This document shows, one piece after another, positions 10,866 through 22,739 of a stretch of DNA of 64,000 bases. The position numbers and the translations under genes were made by a program. Source of the DNA: Platanthera guangdongensis (Eukaryota > Streptophyta > Magnoliopsida > Asparagales > Orchidaceae); the NCBI GenBank assembly GCA_039583875.1, contig CM077149.1, forward strand, positions 19,977,194 to 20,041,193, read 5' to 3'. The notes below the pieces were generated by a model. That model did not search any database and had not been told where the DNA came from. It saw only the letters and a list, made by a program, of their open reading frames with translations. Position 1 is the first letter of the stretch. Every line of letters starts with the position of its first letter.

Positions 10866-13800
10866 CTCCCCCGCAAGTTGGAGCGTACAAATCGTATGCA
10901 CCAAGCTTGGACAAGCATTGATAGAAGAGTGCCTTGGGAAGAGCCTTTGTGAGAACATCCGCAACTTGTTCCGTCCCTGGAACATGTTTTAGATCAAGCT
11001 TATTCATTTGAACTTTTTCTCAAATGAAGTGACAATCGACTTCAATGTGCTTCGTTTTTTCGTGGAAGACTGGGTTCTTGGCAATATTTATAGCCGCTTG
11101 GCTATCACAAAGGAGAAGAGACAGAGACGGTAATTTTACACCCAGATCAGTGAGAAGACTTTCAAGCCACGTCAGTTCCGATACAACAGATGTCATTGCA
11201 CGGTATTCTGCCTCAGCTGATGATCGAGCAACGACCGCTTGTTTCTTGCTTCGCCATGTAACCAAATGACCTCCAAAGTATGTGCAAAAACCACTAGTAG
11301 ATCGTCGGTCATCAAGAGAGCCAGCATAATCAGCATATGAGTATGCCACCAAAGTTGGAGCAGACGAAGAAGTCCGGTAAACAAGTACTTGACCAGGAGT
11401 TGTTTTTAGGTACCTGAGAATACGTTCAACATCCTGAAGATGAGATTTTCGAGGAGATTGCATGTACCGACTGACAAGACCAACAGCAAAGGAAATATCT
11501 GGTCTGGTAACCGTGAGATAGATCAATTTCCCAACGAGTCGTCTATAATATTCAGGATTCTGCAGAAGTAGATCCAAGTCAGATGCATGAGCACACAACA
11601 TGTGGTTTACATCCATAGGGGTATCACTTGTCTTACACCCTGAAAGACCAGCATCATGAAGAAGGTCAAGACAGTACTTCCGTTGAGATAGAATAAGCCC
11701 GTCCGGTCGACTGGCAACCTCAAGACCCAAAAAATATCGTAGAGGTCTCAGTTCCTTTGTCTGGAAAACCGAGTTTAGAAGTACTTTGACGGCATGTATC
11801 CCTTGTGAGTCATCTTCTGTAATGATGATGTTGTCAACATATACTAACAGAAGGACCGTCCCTGTTGGTCGGTGACGAGTAAACAGCGAGAACTCGACCG
11901 AGCTGCGAGTAAAACCGATATCACGAAGGACCTTACTGAATTTTTCAAACCAGGCCCGTGGAGATTGTTTGAGACCATACAGAGCCTTTAGAAGGCGGCA
12001 GACCTGAGACTCCCCCGTGGTCTCAAACCCGGGCGGTTGTTGCATGTAGACCGTCTCCTGGAGATCCTCATTTAAGAAGGCATTCTTGATATCCAGTTGA
12101 AATAGGGGTCACTGGCGATGAACAGCGACAGAGATGAGGACGCGAACGGTATTGAGCTTGGCGACCGGAGAGAAAGTTTCCTCATAGTCGAGCCCCTGTT
12201 GCTGGGTGAATCCTCGAGCCACAAGACGAGCCTTCAGACGGTCAATCGTCCCATCAGCAGCATGTTTGATGACAAAGACCCACTTGCACCCAACCGATTT
12301 CTGCCCCGGAGGAAGGGGTACGATGGTCCATGTCAGGTTAGCCCAGAGAGCAGACATTTTTTCCTCCATGGCTGCCCGCCAGCCGGGATGTTAAAGCGCC
12401 TCTTGCACAGAGTTAGGAACAACAATCGAAGAGAGAGAAGTAGCGAATGTGTGCAGAAGGGGAGAGAGGCGATGAAGAGAGACGTAGTCGGCCAGAGGAT
12501 GGGCAGTGGAAGGAGGTGCCTGATCAGAAGGACGCGAAGTATCCGTGGTAGAGGTCAGCTGCAGAGGGGCAATGGAACTGGGAGGGCGACGAGTGTAGAC
12601 ATGGATAACGGGTGGTTTGGTGGTAACAGGAGCGGGGGCAGGGGAAACAGGCGAAGGTGGCGTAGTAGCGGGAATAACGGGGCGTAGGAGGGATGGCGGG
12701 AGAGGAGTTGGTGGTAGATCAGCGGGTAAAGGAGCAGGAAAAAACGATTGTTCTTCCCTGAAGGTAACGTCAGCAGAAACGGAGATCTTGCGAGTAGTGG
12801 GAAAGTAACAGACATAGCCCTTCTGGGTGCGTGAATAGCCTACAAAGATGTGTTTCACCGCCCGGGGATCCAATTTATCCGAGGAGGGCCCTAGGCGGTG
12901 GACGTAGCAGGTGCTGCCGAAGACACGAGGCGGGAGAGGAAAAGCCGGAGTGGAGGGAAACAATATGCTAAACGGAGTAGCATAATTGAGGACAGAGGAA
13001 GGGAGGCGGTTGATGAGAAAGCAGACAGTGGAAACCGCAAAGTTCCAGTACGGCTTGGGAACATGCATTTGAAGCATGAGGGAGCGGGCGACATCGAGTA
13101 AGTGGCGGTTCTTTCGTTCGGCAACCCCATTTTGCTGGGGTGTGTAAGCACAGGAGGTTTGATGTAGAATCTCATATTCAGAACACAAAGCTGTAAAGTC
13201 GTGGCAAAGGTACTCACGAGCATTGTCGGTGCGGAGGATTTTGAGTGTGGTGTGGAATTGTGTACGGGTCTCGAGGACAAATGCCCGAAAAACCCGGAGT
13301 AGCTCGGAGCGTTCACGGAGTAAGTATAGCCACGTAGTTCGAGAGTGATCATCAATAAATGTGATAAAATACGGAAAACCACAGATACTGGGAATCCTAA
13401 ATGGACCTCATACATCAGAATGTACTAAATCAAAGGGAGCTGCACTCCGAGTACAATGCGAAGGAAAAGAAGAACACGGCCGTTTGCCGAGGATACAAGA
13501 GTCACGCTGAAAAGAAGAAAAAGGGATATCTGGAAGAGCCCACTGGAGGACCGGTAGAGAGGCATGTCCAAGTCGACGATGTCAGGCAGTGGAGGAGACG
13601 GAAGACAGAATGATGGGAGATTCATCGAGAAGGTAAAGCTCGTTCCGTAGCTGGCCTTTACCAATGGTAGTCCGCGTCCGCCGATCCTGTATAACAAAGG
13701 AAGATGAAGTGAATATAACGGAACAATCCAGATCATTTGTAAGACGACCAACAGATAGTAAATTAAATGGTGAACTCGGAACATGAAGAGCCGAGCGAAG

Positions 13801-14234
13801 AGAGATGGACTGGTTGAGAGAAAGATCTGCCGAGCCGGAGACAGGAACCAGCGCCCCATTGGCCACAGTGATAGACTTCGGATAAGGAGAATCTGAGTAT
13901 TTGGCAGGCCGGCGCGAAGTAATGTGATGAGTGGCACCAGAGTCCACAATCCATCCCAGGCTGGTGGAGAGACAAGCAGTACCTGGGTTGGAGACGGAGG
14001 CCGATGGTGGGTTGAGCAGGCCCTGGAGATGCTGGAGCTGAAGACGGACGGTCTCAAGATCAGGAGGACTGGTGTCAGTAACAACAGAAGTCGTTGGACG
14101 AGGCGGATAACCGATTTTCTTGTAGCAGGTCTCCTCAAGATGACCATCTTTCCCGCAGAAGGAGCACTTTGGCCATCCACGGCCACCACGGCCACGGCCC
14201 CTAGAGCCCGAACGCCCCCCCCCCCCCCCCCCCC
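10866..14234 (-). pseudogene. copia pol (protease-integrase-RT-RNase H), inactivated
   Basis: In element order: CCHC knuckle CSFCGKDGHLEETC; protease WIVDSGATHHIT; a damaged pre-integrase/zinc region with frameshifts near 13,430-13,600; integrase core (HSDV followed by a stop, LRTDNAREY, QQNGVAERKNR); RT starting [10 protein letters not shown]; RNase H (SSAEAEYRAM). Inactivating changes seen: in-frame stops near 12390, 12108 and 11017; YVDN instead of YVDD at 11830-11841; and YSYADYAG instead of the usual YSDADYAG in RNase H, which removes a catalytic Asp. The frame ends at the 3' LTR boundary. Still mobilisable only if LTRs and packaging signals were used in trans. Confidence 0.9.
14215..14234. 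repeat. C20 homopolymer at the gag/zinc-knuckle junction
   Basis: Twenty consecutive C on the plus strand (G in the sense of the copia element), exactly where the gag frame changes to the pol frame. Confidence 0.9.
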
Positions 14235-14986
14235 AGAGCAGAAGTAGGAGGGGATGGTAGGAGCGGAGGGGCATGTTGAAGAAGAGTCGGGGGAGAAGGA
14301 GCAGGAGGATCTGGAGGAGGGGAGACACGGAGAATCATGGAGCATACATCAGAGAAAGATGGTATCGTGCGAGCAGTCGAGACTTGAGCACGAAGACTCT
14401 GAAGATGAGATGGAAGACGGGTCATGATGATGGAAATGCAAGCAGGTTCCTTCTGAGCGCGCTGAGCAGCATGATCATTGGTGGGCGGCTGATGTTGGAT
14501 CCAGGCTTCAGCAAGAGTTTTAGCCCGAGCGACGAACGAGGTCATATCCGAAGCCCCGCCAGTGCCGAGAGCAAAGAGGTCCGTGAGGATGTCATAGAGA
14601 TGCTGAAGGCTGTCGCGGTCGGAGTATAAGGAATGTAGCTCATCCCACATAGCCTTAGCGGTGTCGTGGTACATAGCCATTTGATAAGGCTCACCATCCA
14701 ATGAATTCAGGATCCAAGTCTGAACGCAACCATCATTGCGGAGCCAATCATCCGTAAGAGGAGACGGAGGTGCCCGAGTAAGGTGAGGCAAAAGACCTTT
14801 AGCCTGAAGAACCCGCCGAACTGAGTGTACCCAAGGAATAAAGTTTTTCTTGCCAGAAAGAGAGATGGTAGTGATCTGTAGCTCGTCACGGACTTCAACA
14901 GAGCAAACCGGGCGGTCTGTCGGACAGGCCGGGTGAACAATAGGCGGACTGGCCGCCGAGCTAGTAGAGGTACCGGAAGAAGCCAT
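14235..14986 (-). pseudogene. copia Gag (UBN2-type), frame ends at C20 run
   Basis: The best start is the ATG at 14986 (MASSGTSTSSAASPP). It reads a UBN2/gag domain: LSGKKNFIPWVHSVRRVL, LNSLDGEPYQMAMY, AMWDELHSLYSDRDSLQHLYDIL and EAWIQHQPPTNDHAAQRAQKE. The frame passes into a run of 20 C (14215-14234, G20 in sense) and then stops, while the zinc knuckle and protease continue in another frame. Upstream the frame stays open into the leader, but that part has no gag similarity and is not counted. The plus-strand relative has the same gag domain. Confidence 0.85.
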
Positions 14987-15938
14987 AGAGGCAGGTCGCA
15001 GAACTAGACGACCTAGGAAGACCGCCGCGAAAAGAGCAGGAGGCCGCACGGCAAGGCCGCTGCGGGAAGGACAGGAGACCGCGACCAAGAAATGCGGAAA
15101 AAGGCACGTGTCCGCACGGTCACACCGGCACCAGTGATTAGTCAGATCGCGACCAAAATGAGGAAAGGTAAAGAGTCTGCACGGTTTAGGTGAACACAGC
15201 AGCGGGCAAAGCACAGGAAGCAGTCCGCAGCGGACAGGAGCAGGCCGCAAGAAGAGAGGGAGAGGCCGGCGGACAAGAGCAGTCCGCAAGAGAGGAGAGC
15301 CTGCGTCACTAGAGCAGAGATCGCTCGGTCAAGATGTGAAAACACCAGCGGCAAGAGGAGGCCGTGACCAAAGGCGAAGCGGGCTGGGAGAAGAAGTCCG
15401 CAGCGGGCAGAGACAAGTCGCGCGGACAGAGAAGAGAAGAGTAGGAGGAGACCGCAACCAAGATGCGGGAGAGGAACAGCCCGCACGGTCAGGCGGATCT
15501 CAGCAGCGAACTGAGGAGAAGGAAACCGCGAGTAGAGAGACTCAAGCGGATAGAGAAGACAGGAAGCGGTGAGCTGGAACAGGTCGCAGGCAAGGCAGAC
15601 CGCGGAAAGACAGCAGCGGAGAGCAGAGCAGCGGACTGAAGATAGGCCGCAGCGAGCAGGGAGTCCGCAGCGGACAGCGGAGAATAATGAAGAAGGTGGC
15701 CCCACGGATTGAGGAGGAGAAATGGTTATAAGAAGCCAAGGGGGGTGGAACCACGGGAGAAAGAGAGCAACTGGAGGCAGCGGAAAAGAAGCGGACTGAG
15801 AGGGGCAAGCCGCAGAAGGACGCGGATAGAGATAAACAGCCCGCGGGAGGCAGGTCGCGAGAGGCAGGCCGCGGGAGGCAGGCCGCGAGAGATCAACAGG
15901 GGCGGACAGAACAAAGGAGACCGCGAGAGAGCAATTTT
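14987..15938 (-). other. GC-rich leader with GTCCGC/GCGGAC word array
   Basis: Untranslated leader between primer site and gag. It is dense in AGTCCGC, GCGGAC, GACCGC and CCGCAGCGG words (for example at about 15213, 15258, 15391 and 15660), often as inverted pairs a few bases apart. The long reading frames crossing it have low-complexity Arg/Ser/Leu composition and are not treated as genes. Confidence 0.7.
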
Positions 15939-15951
15939 GGCTCTGATACCA
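15939..15951 (-). other. primer-binding site, initiator-Met tRNA
   Basis: Minus-strand TGGTATCAGAGCC abutting the 5' LTR with no gap; the LTR's last A plus TG creates an ATG. Confidence 0.9.
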
Positions 15952-16125
15952 TGTAGAAAAAGCTCAAAACTTGTATGTATTGATTGAGTATGTAAATACA
16001 AGGAGAGAATACAAATATATAGGAGGAAGAGAGAGAGAATAAATCATATACAAGAAGTGGGACTAAAAGAGAAGAGAGCACTAATGGGCCCAAAAGATGG
16101 GCCCAATACATGGGTTATTCTAACA
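15952..16125 (-). repeat. 5' LTR of minus-strand copia
   Basis: 174 bp; three substitutions relative to the 3' LTR. TATA-like CCTATATATTTG at 16012-16024 on the minus strand. Confidence 0.95.
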
Positions 16126-16164
16126 GTATACATATCTTTGATTACATTGACATATGCCAATGTA

Positions 16165-16985
16165 ATTCATTGTCAATGCATTCCCTATCAACGTTGGTTT
16201 ACAACAAGGTTCAGCTTTAAACCCTTATCTCATTACCCTTACCTTAGATGAGCTCACTGGACATATCCAACAAGCAATACCTTGGTGTTTATTATTTGCG
16301 GATGATATCGCTTTGGTCGATGAGACGCGCGAGGGTGTAAACACAAAACTTGAATCTTGGCGAAACACTTTAAAAAAGAGGGGTTTTAGGATGAGCATGA
16401 CAAAGACAGAGTCTATGGAGCTTAAATTTAGCAGTGCAAGGAGGGATTACTTCGTTATTAAGTTGGGTGATCAAGATATTTCTCGTAGTGAATGTTTTAA
16501 ATATCTTGGATCGATAGTTCAAAAAGACGGAGGTACTGATAAAGATGTGACACGTAGAATCCAAGCGGGTTGGTTAAAGTGAAGAGGCGCGTCAGGGATC
16601 TTGTGTGATCGTGAAGTACCATTAAAACTTAAGGGCAAGTTTTACCGTACTACAATTAGACCAGCGATGCTCTATGGTTCTATGTGTTGGGCAATGAATT
16701 GTGTACATGAGCAAAAAATTGGAGTTGCGGAGATGACAATGCTTAGGTGGATGTGTGGACACACGAGACTGGATAGAATTAGGAATGAATGTATCAGGGA
16801 TAAGACAGGAGTAGCAGTAATTGCAGAGAAGATGGGAAAAGCTCGACTAAGATGGTTTGGACACGTACAAAGGAGACCACTAAGAGGCGCCTGTTAAGCG
16901 TTGTGAAAGTCTAGTAACTAGGCATGTTAAACGAGGGAGGGGTAGACCAATAAAGGCTTGGAATGAAACTATAAGAAAAGCTCAA
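16165..16985 (+). pseudogene. LINE (non-LTR) reverse transcriptase fragment
   Basis: Plus-strand fragment of a plant L1-like RT: VGLQQGSALNPYLITL, then LFADDIALVDETREGV (the FADD active site, about 16294-16305), MTKTESMELKFS and CFKYLGSIVQKDGG, followed by the thumb and C-terminal region [29 protein letters not shown] and [12 protein letters not shown]. One stop (near 16580) and a frame change after 16895 break it. The 5' part is missing, as expected for truncated LINEs or because of the copia inserted at 16126. The 3' end meets the MITE at 16987. Confidence 0.85.
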
Positions 16986-16986
16986 A

Positions 16987-17201
16987 GGCTTTGTTTGGCG
17001 CGGCAAGCTCTGGCGAGTTTGATCAAAAACATCATTATCATAAAATGCATGTTTGACAAGACAAAGGTTATGACCGCTACAGAGAAAATAAACTAGTTTT
17101 AAGCATAAAATACATGATTTTTTTAGGTGAGCTCAGGAGTTCACAAACGACGGTTCATGACCACCACGTTCACAACCACCACCACCGCACCAAACAAATC
17201 C
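16987..17201. mobile_element. MITE, ~215 bp, imperfect TIRs
   Basis: Left end GGCTTTGTTTGGCGCGG and inverted right end GGATTTGTTTGGTGCGG agree at 14 of 17 positions; AAA lies on both sides. Its interior shares an ACGACGGTTCA / CGACCACCACC region with the MITE at 22986-23167, so the two are probably one family. No coding capacity. Confidence 0.55.
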
Positions 17202-17316
17202 AAAGTCTAGCATGCGCTCTCCTATGACCACTGATCATCGTGCTCGGATACCTTTCACAGAGATCAAAATTTTCACCAATACCAAATGACACAGGCTATA
17301 AGCCAAAATTTGAAGG

Positions 17317-17498
17317 TGTTAGAGAAGCCCATTTGACAAGGCCCATTATGTATTTTTTATTGTTATTTCTCTCTTCTCTTTAGTCACGCATCATATATAG
17401 GACCTTCTTCTCTCTTTCTCCATCTTATAAATGTGTACTCATTTTTTGTATTTGATACAAGTGAACATATATACAAGGTTCAGTTTTCCTTCTCTACA
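17317..17498 (+). repeat. 5' LTR of plus-strand copia
   Basis: TGTTAGAGAAGCCC ... CCTTCTCTACA; TATA box CTTATAAATG at 17424-17433. Confidence 0.95.
17424..17433 (+). promoter_or_regulatory. TATA box of copia 5' LTR
   Basis: CTTATAAATG about 75 bp before the LTR end; the matching 3' LTR copy is conserved (CCTATAAATG). Confidence 0.55.
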
Positions 17499-17511
17499 TG
17501 GTATCAGAGCC

Positions 17512-18449
17512 AGGTTCGGCCTCTCGCGGACTCCCGTTTTTTGTCCGCCTCTGTTGATCTCCTGCGGCCTGCTTGTCTACCCGCTTTCTCTTCAGCGGCC
17601 TGCACTTCAGCGGCCTGCTCTTCCTTCTCAATCTATTCAGCGGCCTGCTCTTCTGCATCCGCTTTCTCTTCCTCCCGTAGTTCTACCCCCCCCCCCCCCC
17701 TCCTCAGGCTTCTTATAGTCATTTCTCTCCCTGTATCGTGGGACCCACTTCTCCCTACAGTTCTCTGCAGTCCGCTGCCTCTCTGCAGTCCACTGTGACC
17801 TCCTGTTCTTCTCCCTGCGAGCACCCTTCCAGTCCACTGCGACCTCCTGCAGTCCGCTTTCTCTCCCCTACTTGCGAGCTTCTACCCGTCCAGACCGCGC
17901 TCTCTTCTCGCGGCCTCTTATGTTTCTCCTGCAGCGGGCTGTTCATATCCGCTGCGGGCTCCCTGCTCGCGAACTGATTCACGGTCGCTGCGTTCTTCAT
18001 CTGGCGGACTGCTCCAGCTCGCCGCGGCCTGTTTCAGTTCGCCGCGATCTGCCTTCTCCATCTGCTTGAGTCTTTTTACTCGCGATCTCTTCTCTCTATC
18101 CGCTCGCCTTCCTCTTGCGGCCTCCTTTTGCTCTGACCTCTGTTGTGCTCAGCCTGACCATGCGGATTGTTTGCTTCCCGCATTTAGGTCGCGGTCTTCT
18201 CCTTCCCTCCCTACAGTGCGTGGTTTCCAGCTCTTCTTGTCGTGCTCTCCTCTTTCCTGTTCGCGCGGCTTGTTTCTGTCCACTGCAGTCCTCTCTTCCT
18301 GTCCGCTGCCCTATCTTTCTGTCGGGCTCCGCCTTTGGTCGCGTCCTCCTCCTGCCGCTGGTGTCTTCACATCGTGACCAGGCGGTCTCCGCTCTAGTCG
18401 CGCAGTCTCCTCTGTTGACGGTCTGTTCTCCTAGCCGCAGCTCGTCATC
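17512..18449 (+). other. GC-rich copia leader with GTCCGC/GCGGCC words
   Basis: Leader between primer site and gag. Repeats include CAGCGGCCTGC (17572-17650), CAGTCCGCTGC and CAGTCCACTG (17765-17860) and TATCCGCTGCGGGCTCC (17946), plus a C-run near 17686-17702. It uses the same vocabulary as the leader at 14987-15938. Open frames here are low-complexity by-products. Confidence 0.65.
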
Positions 18450-19138
18450 ATGGCCTCTTCTACTGACTCTACCGGAACGACGCTTCCTCCTACAGACCGC
18501 CCGACCTCTATTCCGAAAGTACGAGATGAGCTCCGTATTACTACTATATCTCTGACAGGTAAGAAGAATTTTGTGGAATGGGCGCACTCCGTTCGCCGGA
18601 TCCTGCAATTGAAGAGGTTTCTTCATCACTTAACCCAGGCCATTACCGGTACTCCTACTGACGACTGGTTACGCAACGATGGTCGTGTGCAGACATGGAT
18701 CCTTAATTCTCTTGATGGCGAGTCTTATCTCCTGGCCATGTACCACGAGACGACCAAGGGCATGTGGGACGAGCTTCATACCCTCTACTCCGGCAAGGAT
18801 AGTCTCCATCATTTGTATGACATTATCACTGCACTTCAAGCCCTTGATAGTGGTGGCGCGACCGATTTGATATCCTTTGTTGCCCAGGCTCGGTCTCTGG
18901 TCGAAGCTTGGATCCAACATCAGCCTCCTACTATGGACCTTGCTGTCCAACGTGCCCAGAAGGAAGCTGTTGGTATCGCCATGATGATAGCTCGGGTCCC
19001 ACATCACCTTCACAGTGTACGGGCTCAAGTCCTCTCCTCTACCGTTACCCGTCCTTCTCGGATGTGTGCTCGATGCTTCTCAAGGTCTCCCCGCCTCCGG
19101 ATTTGTCTGGACCTCCTTCTCCGGCCCTTGTCCAGTAG
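18450..19138 (+). pseudogene. copia Gag (UBN2-type), frameshifted
   Basis: Starts ATG at 18450 (MASSTDSTGTTLPP). The UBN2/gag domain reads LTGKKNFVEWAHSVRRIL, LNSLDGESYLLAMYHETT, MWDELHTLYSGKDSLHHLYDI and EAWIQHQPPTMDLAVQRAQKEA. Near 19050 the frame shifts: the expected continuation PSFSDVCSMLLKVSPPPDL lies in another frame and then meets a TAG at about 19136. Comparison with the minus-strand copy shows that both the shift and the stop are lesions of this copy rather than family features. Confidence 0.85.
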
Positions 19139-22100
19139 GCCCCTGCACCTTTACTGTCTCTCCCTTCTTTAGCTCGTGGGGGCCGTTCTGATTCTCGGGG
19201 ACGTTGTCGAGGTGGTCGGCCTCGGCCTAAGTGCTCTTTCTGCCGCAAAGACGGGCATCTTGAAGCCATGTGCTATCGCAAGCATGGTCGTCCTCCTCGT
19301 CCACAGGCCTCTGTTGCTGTCACCGACTCCTCTCCCACTCGTACTGACCTCGACGAGATTCGCCTTCAGCTCCAGCATCCTCATGGCCTGCTCAGCCGCC
19401 CGCCAGCCTCGGTTGCCCCCGCTGCCTCCAACTCCAATGAAGGTATCGCCTGCCTCTCCACTCGCCAGCGATGGATCCTCGATTCTGTTGTCTCATCACA
19501 TCACCTCTGTTCGCCCGCCTCAGTACTTGTCTTCTCCTCACCCGAAGTACATTACTGTGGCCAATGGGGCAGCTGTCTCTGTCTCTGTCTCTGGCTGTGC
19601 TGATATTCCTCTCGCCTCCTCCCTCCTCCTGCGCTCGGCTCTTCATTTTCCGGGCTCTCCTTTCAATTTACTTTTTGTTGGTCGCCTTACTACTGATTTA
19701 AATTGCTCTGTGACTTTTACTTCTTCTTTTCTGATACAGGATCAGCAGACGCGGACTATCATTGGTATGGGGCGACTGCAGAACGGGCTCTACCTTCTTG
19801 ATGACTCTCTTACTCTCCTCGCATCTGTCTCCTCTTCGGATTGGCATCGGGGTCTTGGTCATGCTCCTCTTCCCATCCTCCAGAAGGCTCTCCCGGATAT
19901 ATCTCTTCCTGTTTTTCAGTGTGAAACCGGTATTTTTGGCAAGCAGGCACGTTCATCTTTTCCTTCTCATTATACTCGGAGCTCTGCTCCTTTTGTTTTA
20001 GTACACTCCGATATATGGGGTCCGTACAAGATTACTAGCATTTCTGGCTACCGTTATTTTCTTACATTTATCGATGATTATTTTTGCATGACCTGGTTGT
20101 ATATACTTCGTGATCGTTCTGAGCTTCACAGCGTACTTCGGGTCTTCATTCTTGAGATTCGCACTCAATTCTCTGCGCCCATTCAAACTATTCACACTGA
20201 TAATGCGCGCGAGTACACTGGTCATGACTTCGCGACCCTCTGCTCCGAGTTTGGGGTTATTCACCAAACGTCTTGTGCATATACCCCACAATATAATGGT
20301 GTCGTCGAACGCAAGAATCATCATCTTCTTGATGTGGCTCGCTCTCTTATGCTTCAAATGCAGGTTCTCAAATCATACTGGAACTTTGCGCTCTCCACGG
20401 GCTGTTTCCTTATCAATCGACTGCCGTCCTCCGTCCTTCAGAATGATACTCCCTTCAGCCTTCTATTTCCCTCCACTCCGGCCTTCCCTCTTACTCTCGG
20501 CATTTTTGGGTGTACATGCTATGTTCACCACCTCGGACCATCTACCGACAAGTTAGATCCATGTGCGGCCAAATATGTCTTTGTGGGCTACTCGCGCACT
20601 CAAAAGGGCTATGTGTGTTATTCGCCTGCAACCCGCAAGGTGACCGTTTCTGCGGATGTCACTTTCCGGGAAGATCTTCTCTTCTTCTCTACACTGGATC
20701 TCTCTCCTCTTCCGGAGCCCATTGTGCGCCCTGTCATCTCTGTTCCCCGGTCTACACCTTCTCCCCTTCCTGCCCAGCCGCCGGTCCTTCCCCAGCCACA
20801 TGTCATTCGGGTCTATTCTCGTCGCTCTCCTCGTCTCGTAGCCCCACTGCAGTCGGCTTCGACCTCTGACGCTCCGCAGCCTGTTGCTCCGGCTCCAGCC
20901 TCCACCGCTCATCCTATGGCGAATTACGTCTCTCTTCATCGCCTTTCACTGTCGCTTCTTCACTTTGCCACATCATTATCCTTTGTTTCTGTCTCAAACT
21001 CTGTGCAGGAGGCGCTTCAGCATCCAGGTTGGCGGGCTGCCATGGACGAGGAAATGACGGTCCTTTGGGCCAACCAGACCTATGTCCTTGTTCCTTTACC
21101 TCTCGGTCAGCAACCTGTTGGGTGTAAATGGGTTTTCGTCATCAAACATGCTCCTAATGGCACTGTTGACCGTCTGAAGGCCCGTCTGGTGGCCTGTGGC
21201 TTCACTCAGCAACAGGGCCTTGATTATGAGAAAACCTTCTCTCTGGTGGCCAAGCTCAACACTGTTCATGTCCTACTTTCCGTGGCTGTGCATCGCCACT
21301 GGCCCCTTCATCATCTGGATGTCAAGAATGCGTTCTTGAATGGTGATCTTCAGGAAACTGTCTACATGCGCCAACCGCCCGGGTTTGAGACCGCGAGGGA
21401 GTCTTGGGTGTGTCTTCTGAAGAAATCTATCTATGGTCTCAAACAATCCCCTCAGACGTGGTTTGATAAGTTCAGCAAGGTTGTTCGGGACATGGGCTTC
21501 ACTCGCAGTTCTGCAGACTTCTCCTTATTCACTCGACACCAGGCAACAGGAACGGTCCATCTGCTGGTTTATGTTGATGACATCCTGCTCACTGAGGATG
21601 ATTCAAAGGGGATTCACGTGGTCAAACAGCATCTTAGCACTATGTTTCAGACTAAAGACCTGGGACATCTTTGCTACTTCCTCGGTCTTGAGGTCGCACG
21701 ATGTCCGGATGGGCTTGTCCTCTCCCAACGGAAGTATTGTCTTAATCTCCTCAAAGACGCTGGTCAGTCTGGTTACAAACCAGCTACTACTCCGATGGAG
21801 GCAAATCACAAGCTGTGTGCGCATGCCTCTGATGATGATCTGCCCCTCCAGAACCCGGAATATTATCCACGCCTTGTGGGAAAATTGATCTACCTAACGG
21901 TCACGAGCCCTGATATATCGTTCGTTGTTGGGATTGTCAGTCGCTTCATGCATGCTCCACGGGTTTCTCATCTTCAGGCGGTTGAACGGATTCTCCGATA
22001 CCTTAAGGCAGCTCCAGGTCAAGGGCTGGTTTACAAACCCTCCAACTCTACTCCAGCATTAGTTGCATATTCTGATGCCGATTATGCTGGCTCCCTGGAC

Positions 22101-22493
22101 GATCGACGGTCAACCAGTGGATTCTGTACATATTTTGGCGGTCATGTCATTACATGGAAAAGTAAGAAACAAGCCGTGGTTGCTCGATCCTCCGCGGAAA
22201 CAGAATACCGATCGATGGCATCGGTTGTCTCAAAACTCACATGGCTCGAAAGCCTCCTTGCTGACCTGAAGGTAAAACTTCCTTCATCTGTTGTTCTATT
22301 TTGTGACAGTCAAGCGGCCCTACACATTGCAAAGAATCCGGTATTTCACGAGCGCACGAAACATATCGAGGTATACTGTCATTTTATTCAGGAGAAAGTT
22401 CAAATGAAGAAACTTGAATTAAAGCATGTTTCGGGCACTGATCAAGTTGTTGATATTCTCACAAAGGCTTTATCAAGTACCTTATTTTACTAG
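19139..22493 (+). pseudogene. copia Pol, long open frame from protease to RNase H
   Basis: The zinc knuckle CSFCRKDGHLEAMC (about 19220) and the protease N-terminus (WILDSVVSSHH, where the family has DSGATHH) are in one frame; a shift near 19490 leads into the long frame that runs to 22493. Integrase: SSDWHRGLGH, HSDIWGP, IHTDNAREY, YNGVVERKNHH (D, D, E all present), but the zinc site has CETGIFGK in place of C-x2-C. RT: GWRAAMDEEM, VYVDDILLTEDD (intact YVDD). RNase H: AYSDADYAGSLDD, SSAETEYRSM, LFCDSQAALH. The protease and zinc changes make autonomous activity unlikely. Confidence 0.9.
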
Positions 22494-22545
22494 TGTTTGT
22501 CCAAGCTGGGTGCATATGACTTGTACGCTCCAGCTTGCGGGGGAG

Positions 22546-22734
22546 TGTTAGAGAAGCCCATTTGACAAAGGCCCATTATGTATTTTTTATTGTTATTTCT
22601 CTCTTCTCTTTAGTCCCATTCCCACATCATGTATAGGACATTTTTCTCTCTTTCTCCATCCTATAAATGTGTACTCATTCTTTGTATTTGATACAAGTGA
22701 ACATATATACAAGGTTCAGTTTTCCTTCTCTACA
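22546..22734 (+). repeat. 3' LTR of plus-strand copia
   Basis: 189 bp; same ends as the 5' LTR. An insertion (CCATTCCC-like) lengthens it relative to its partner. Confidence 0.95.
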
Positions 22735-22739
22735 GAAGG

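Larger units (their letters stand above)
10692..16125 (-). mobile_element. Ty1/copia element with short LTRs, decayed
   Basis: 5,434 bp flanked by GTATA (10687-10691 and 16126-16130). The LTRs are 174 bp each (10692-10865 and 15952-16125) and differ at three positions. The initiator-Met primer site (15939-15951) and polypurine tract are intact, but gag-pol is broken by stops, a frame change at a C20 run and active-site changes (YVDD to YVDN). A ~950-bp GC-rich leader separates the 5' LTR from gag. It is a close relative of the plus-strand copy at 17317-22734. The copia lineage (Ivana/Bianca/Ale-like) was not resolved. Confidence 0.95.
17317..22734 (+). mobile_element. Ty1/copia element with short LTRs, plus strand
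   Basis: 5,418 bp flanked by GAAGG (17312-17316 and 22735-22739). LTRs 17317-17498 (182 bp) and 22546-22734 (189 bp) differ by substitutions and a ~6-bp indel near the middle. Primer site TGGTATCAGAGCC at 17499-17511; polypurine tract TGCGGGGGAG at 22536-22545. Gag is frameshifted and has a stop, but the frame from the protease region through RNase H is open for about 1,000 codons. It is a close relative of the copy at 10692-16125, inserted in the opposite orientation. Confidence 0.95.

Noticed and set aside
14987..15808. Upstream extension of the copia gag frame and other Ser/Leu/Arg-rich frames
   Set aside because: They cover the untranslated leader; gag similarity starts only at the ATG at 14986.
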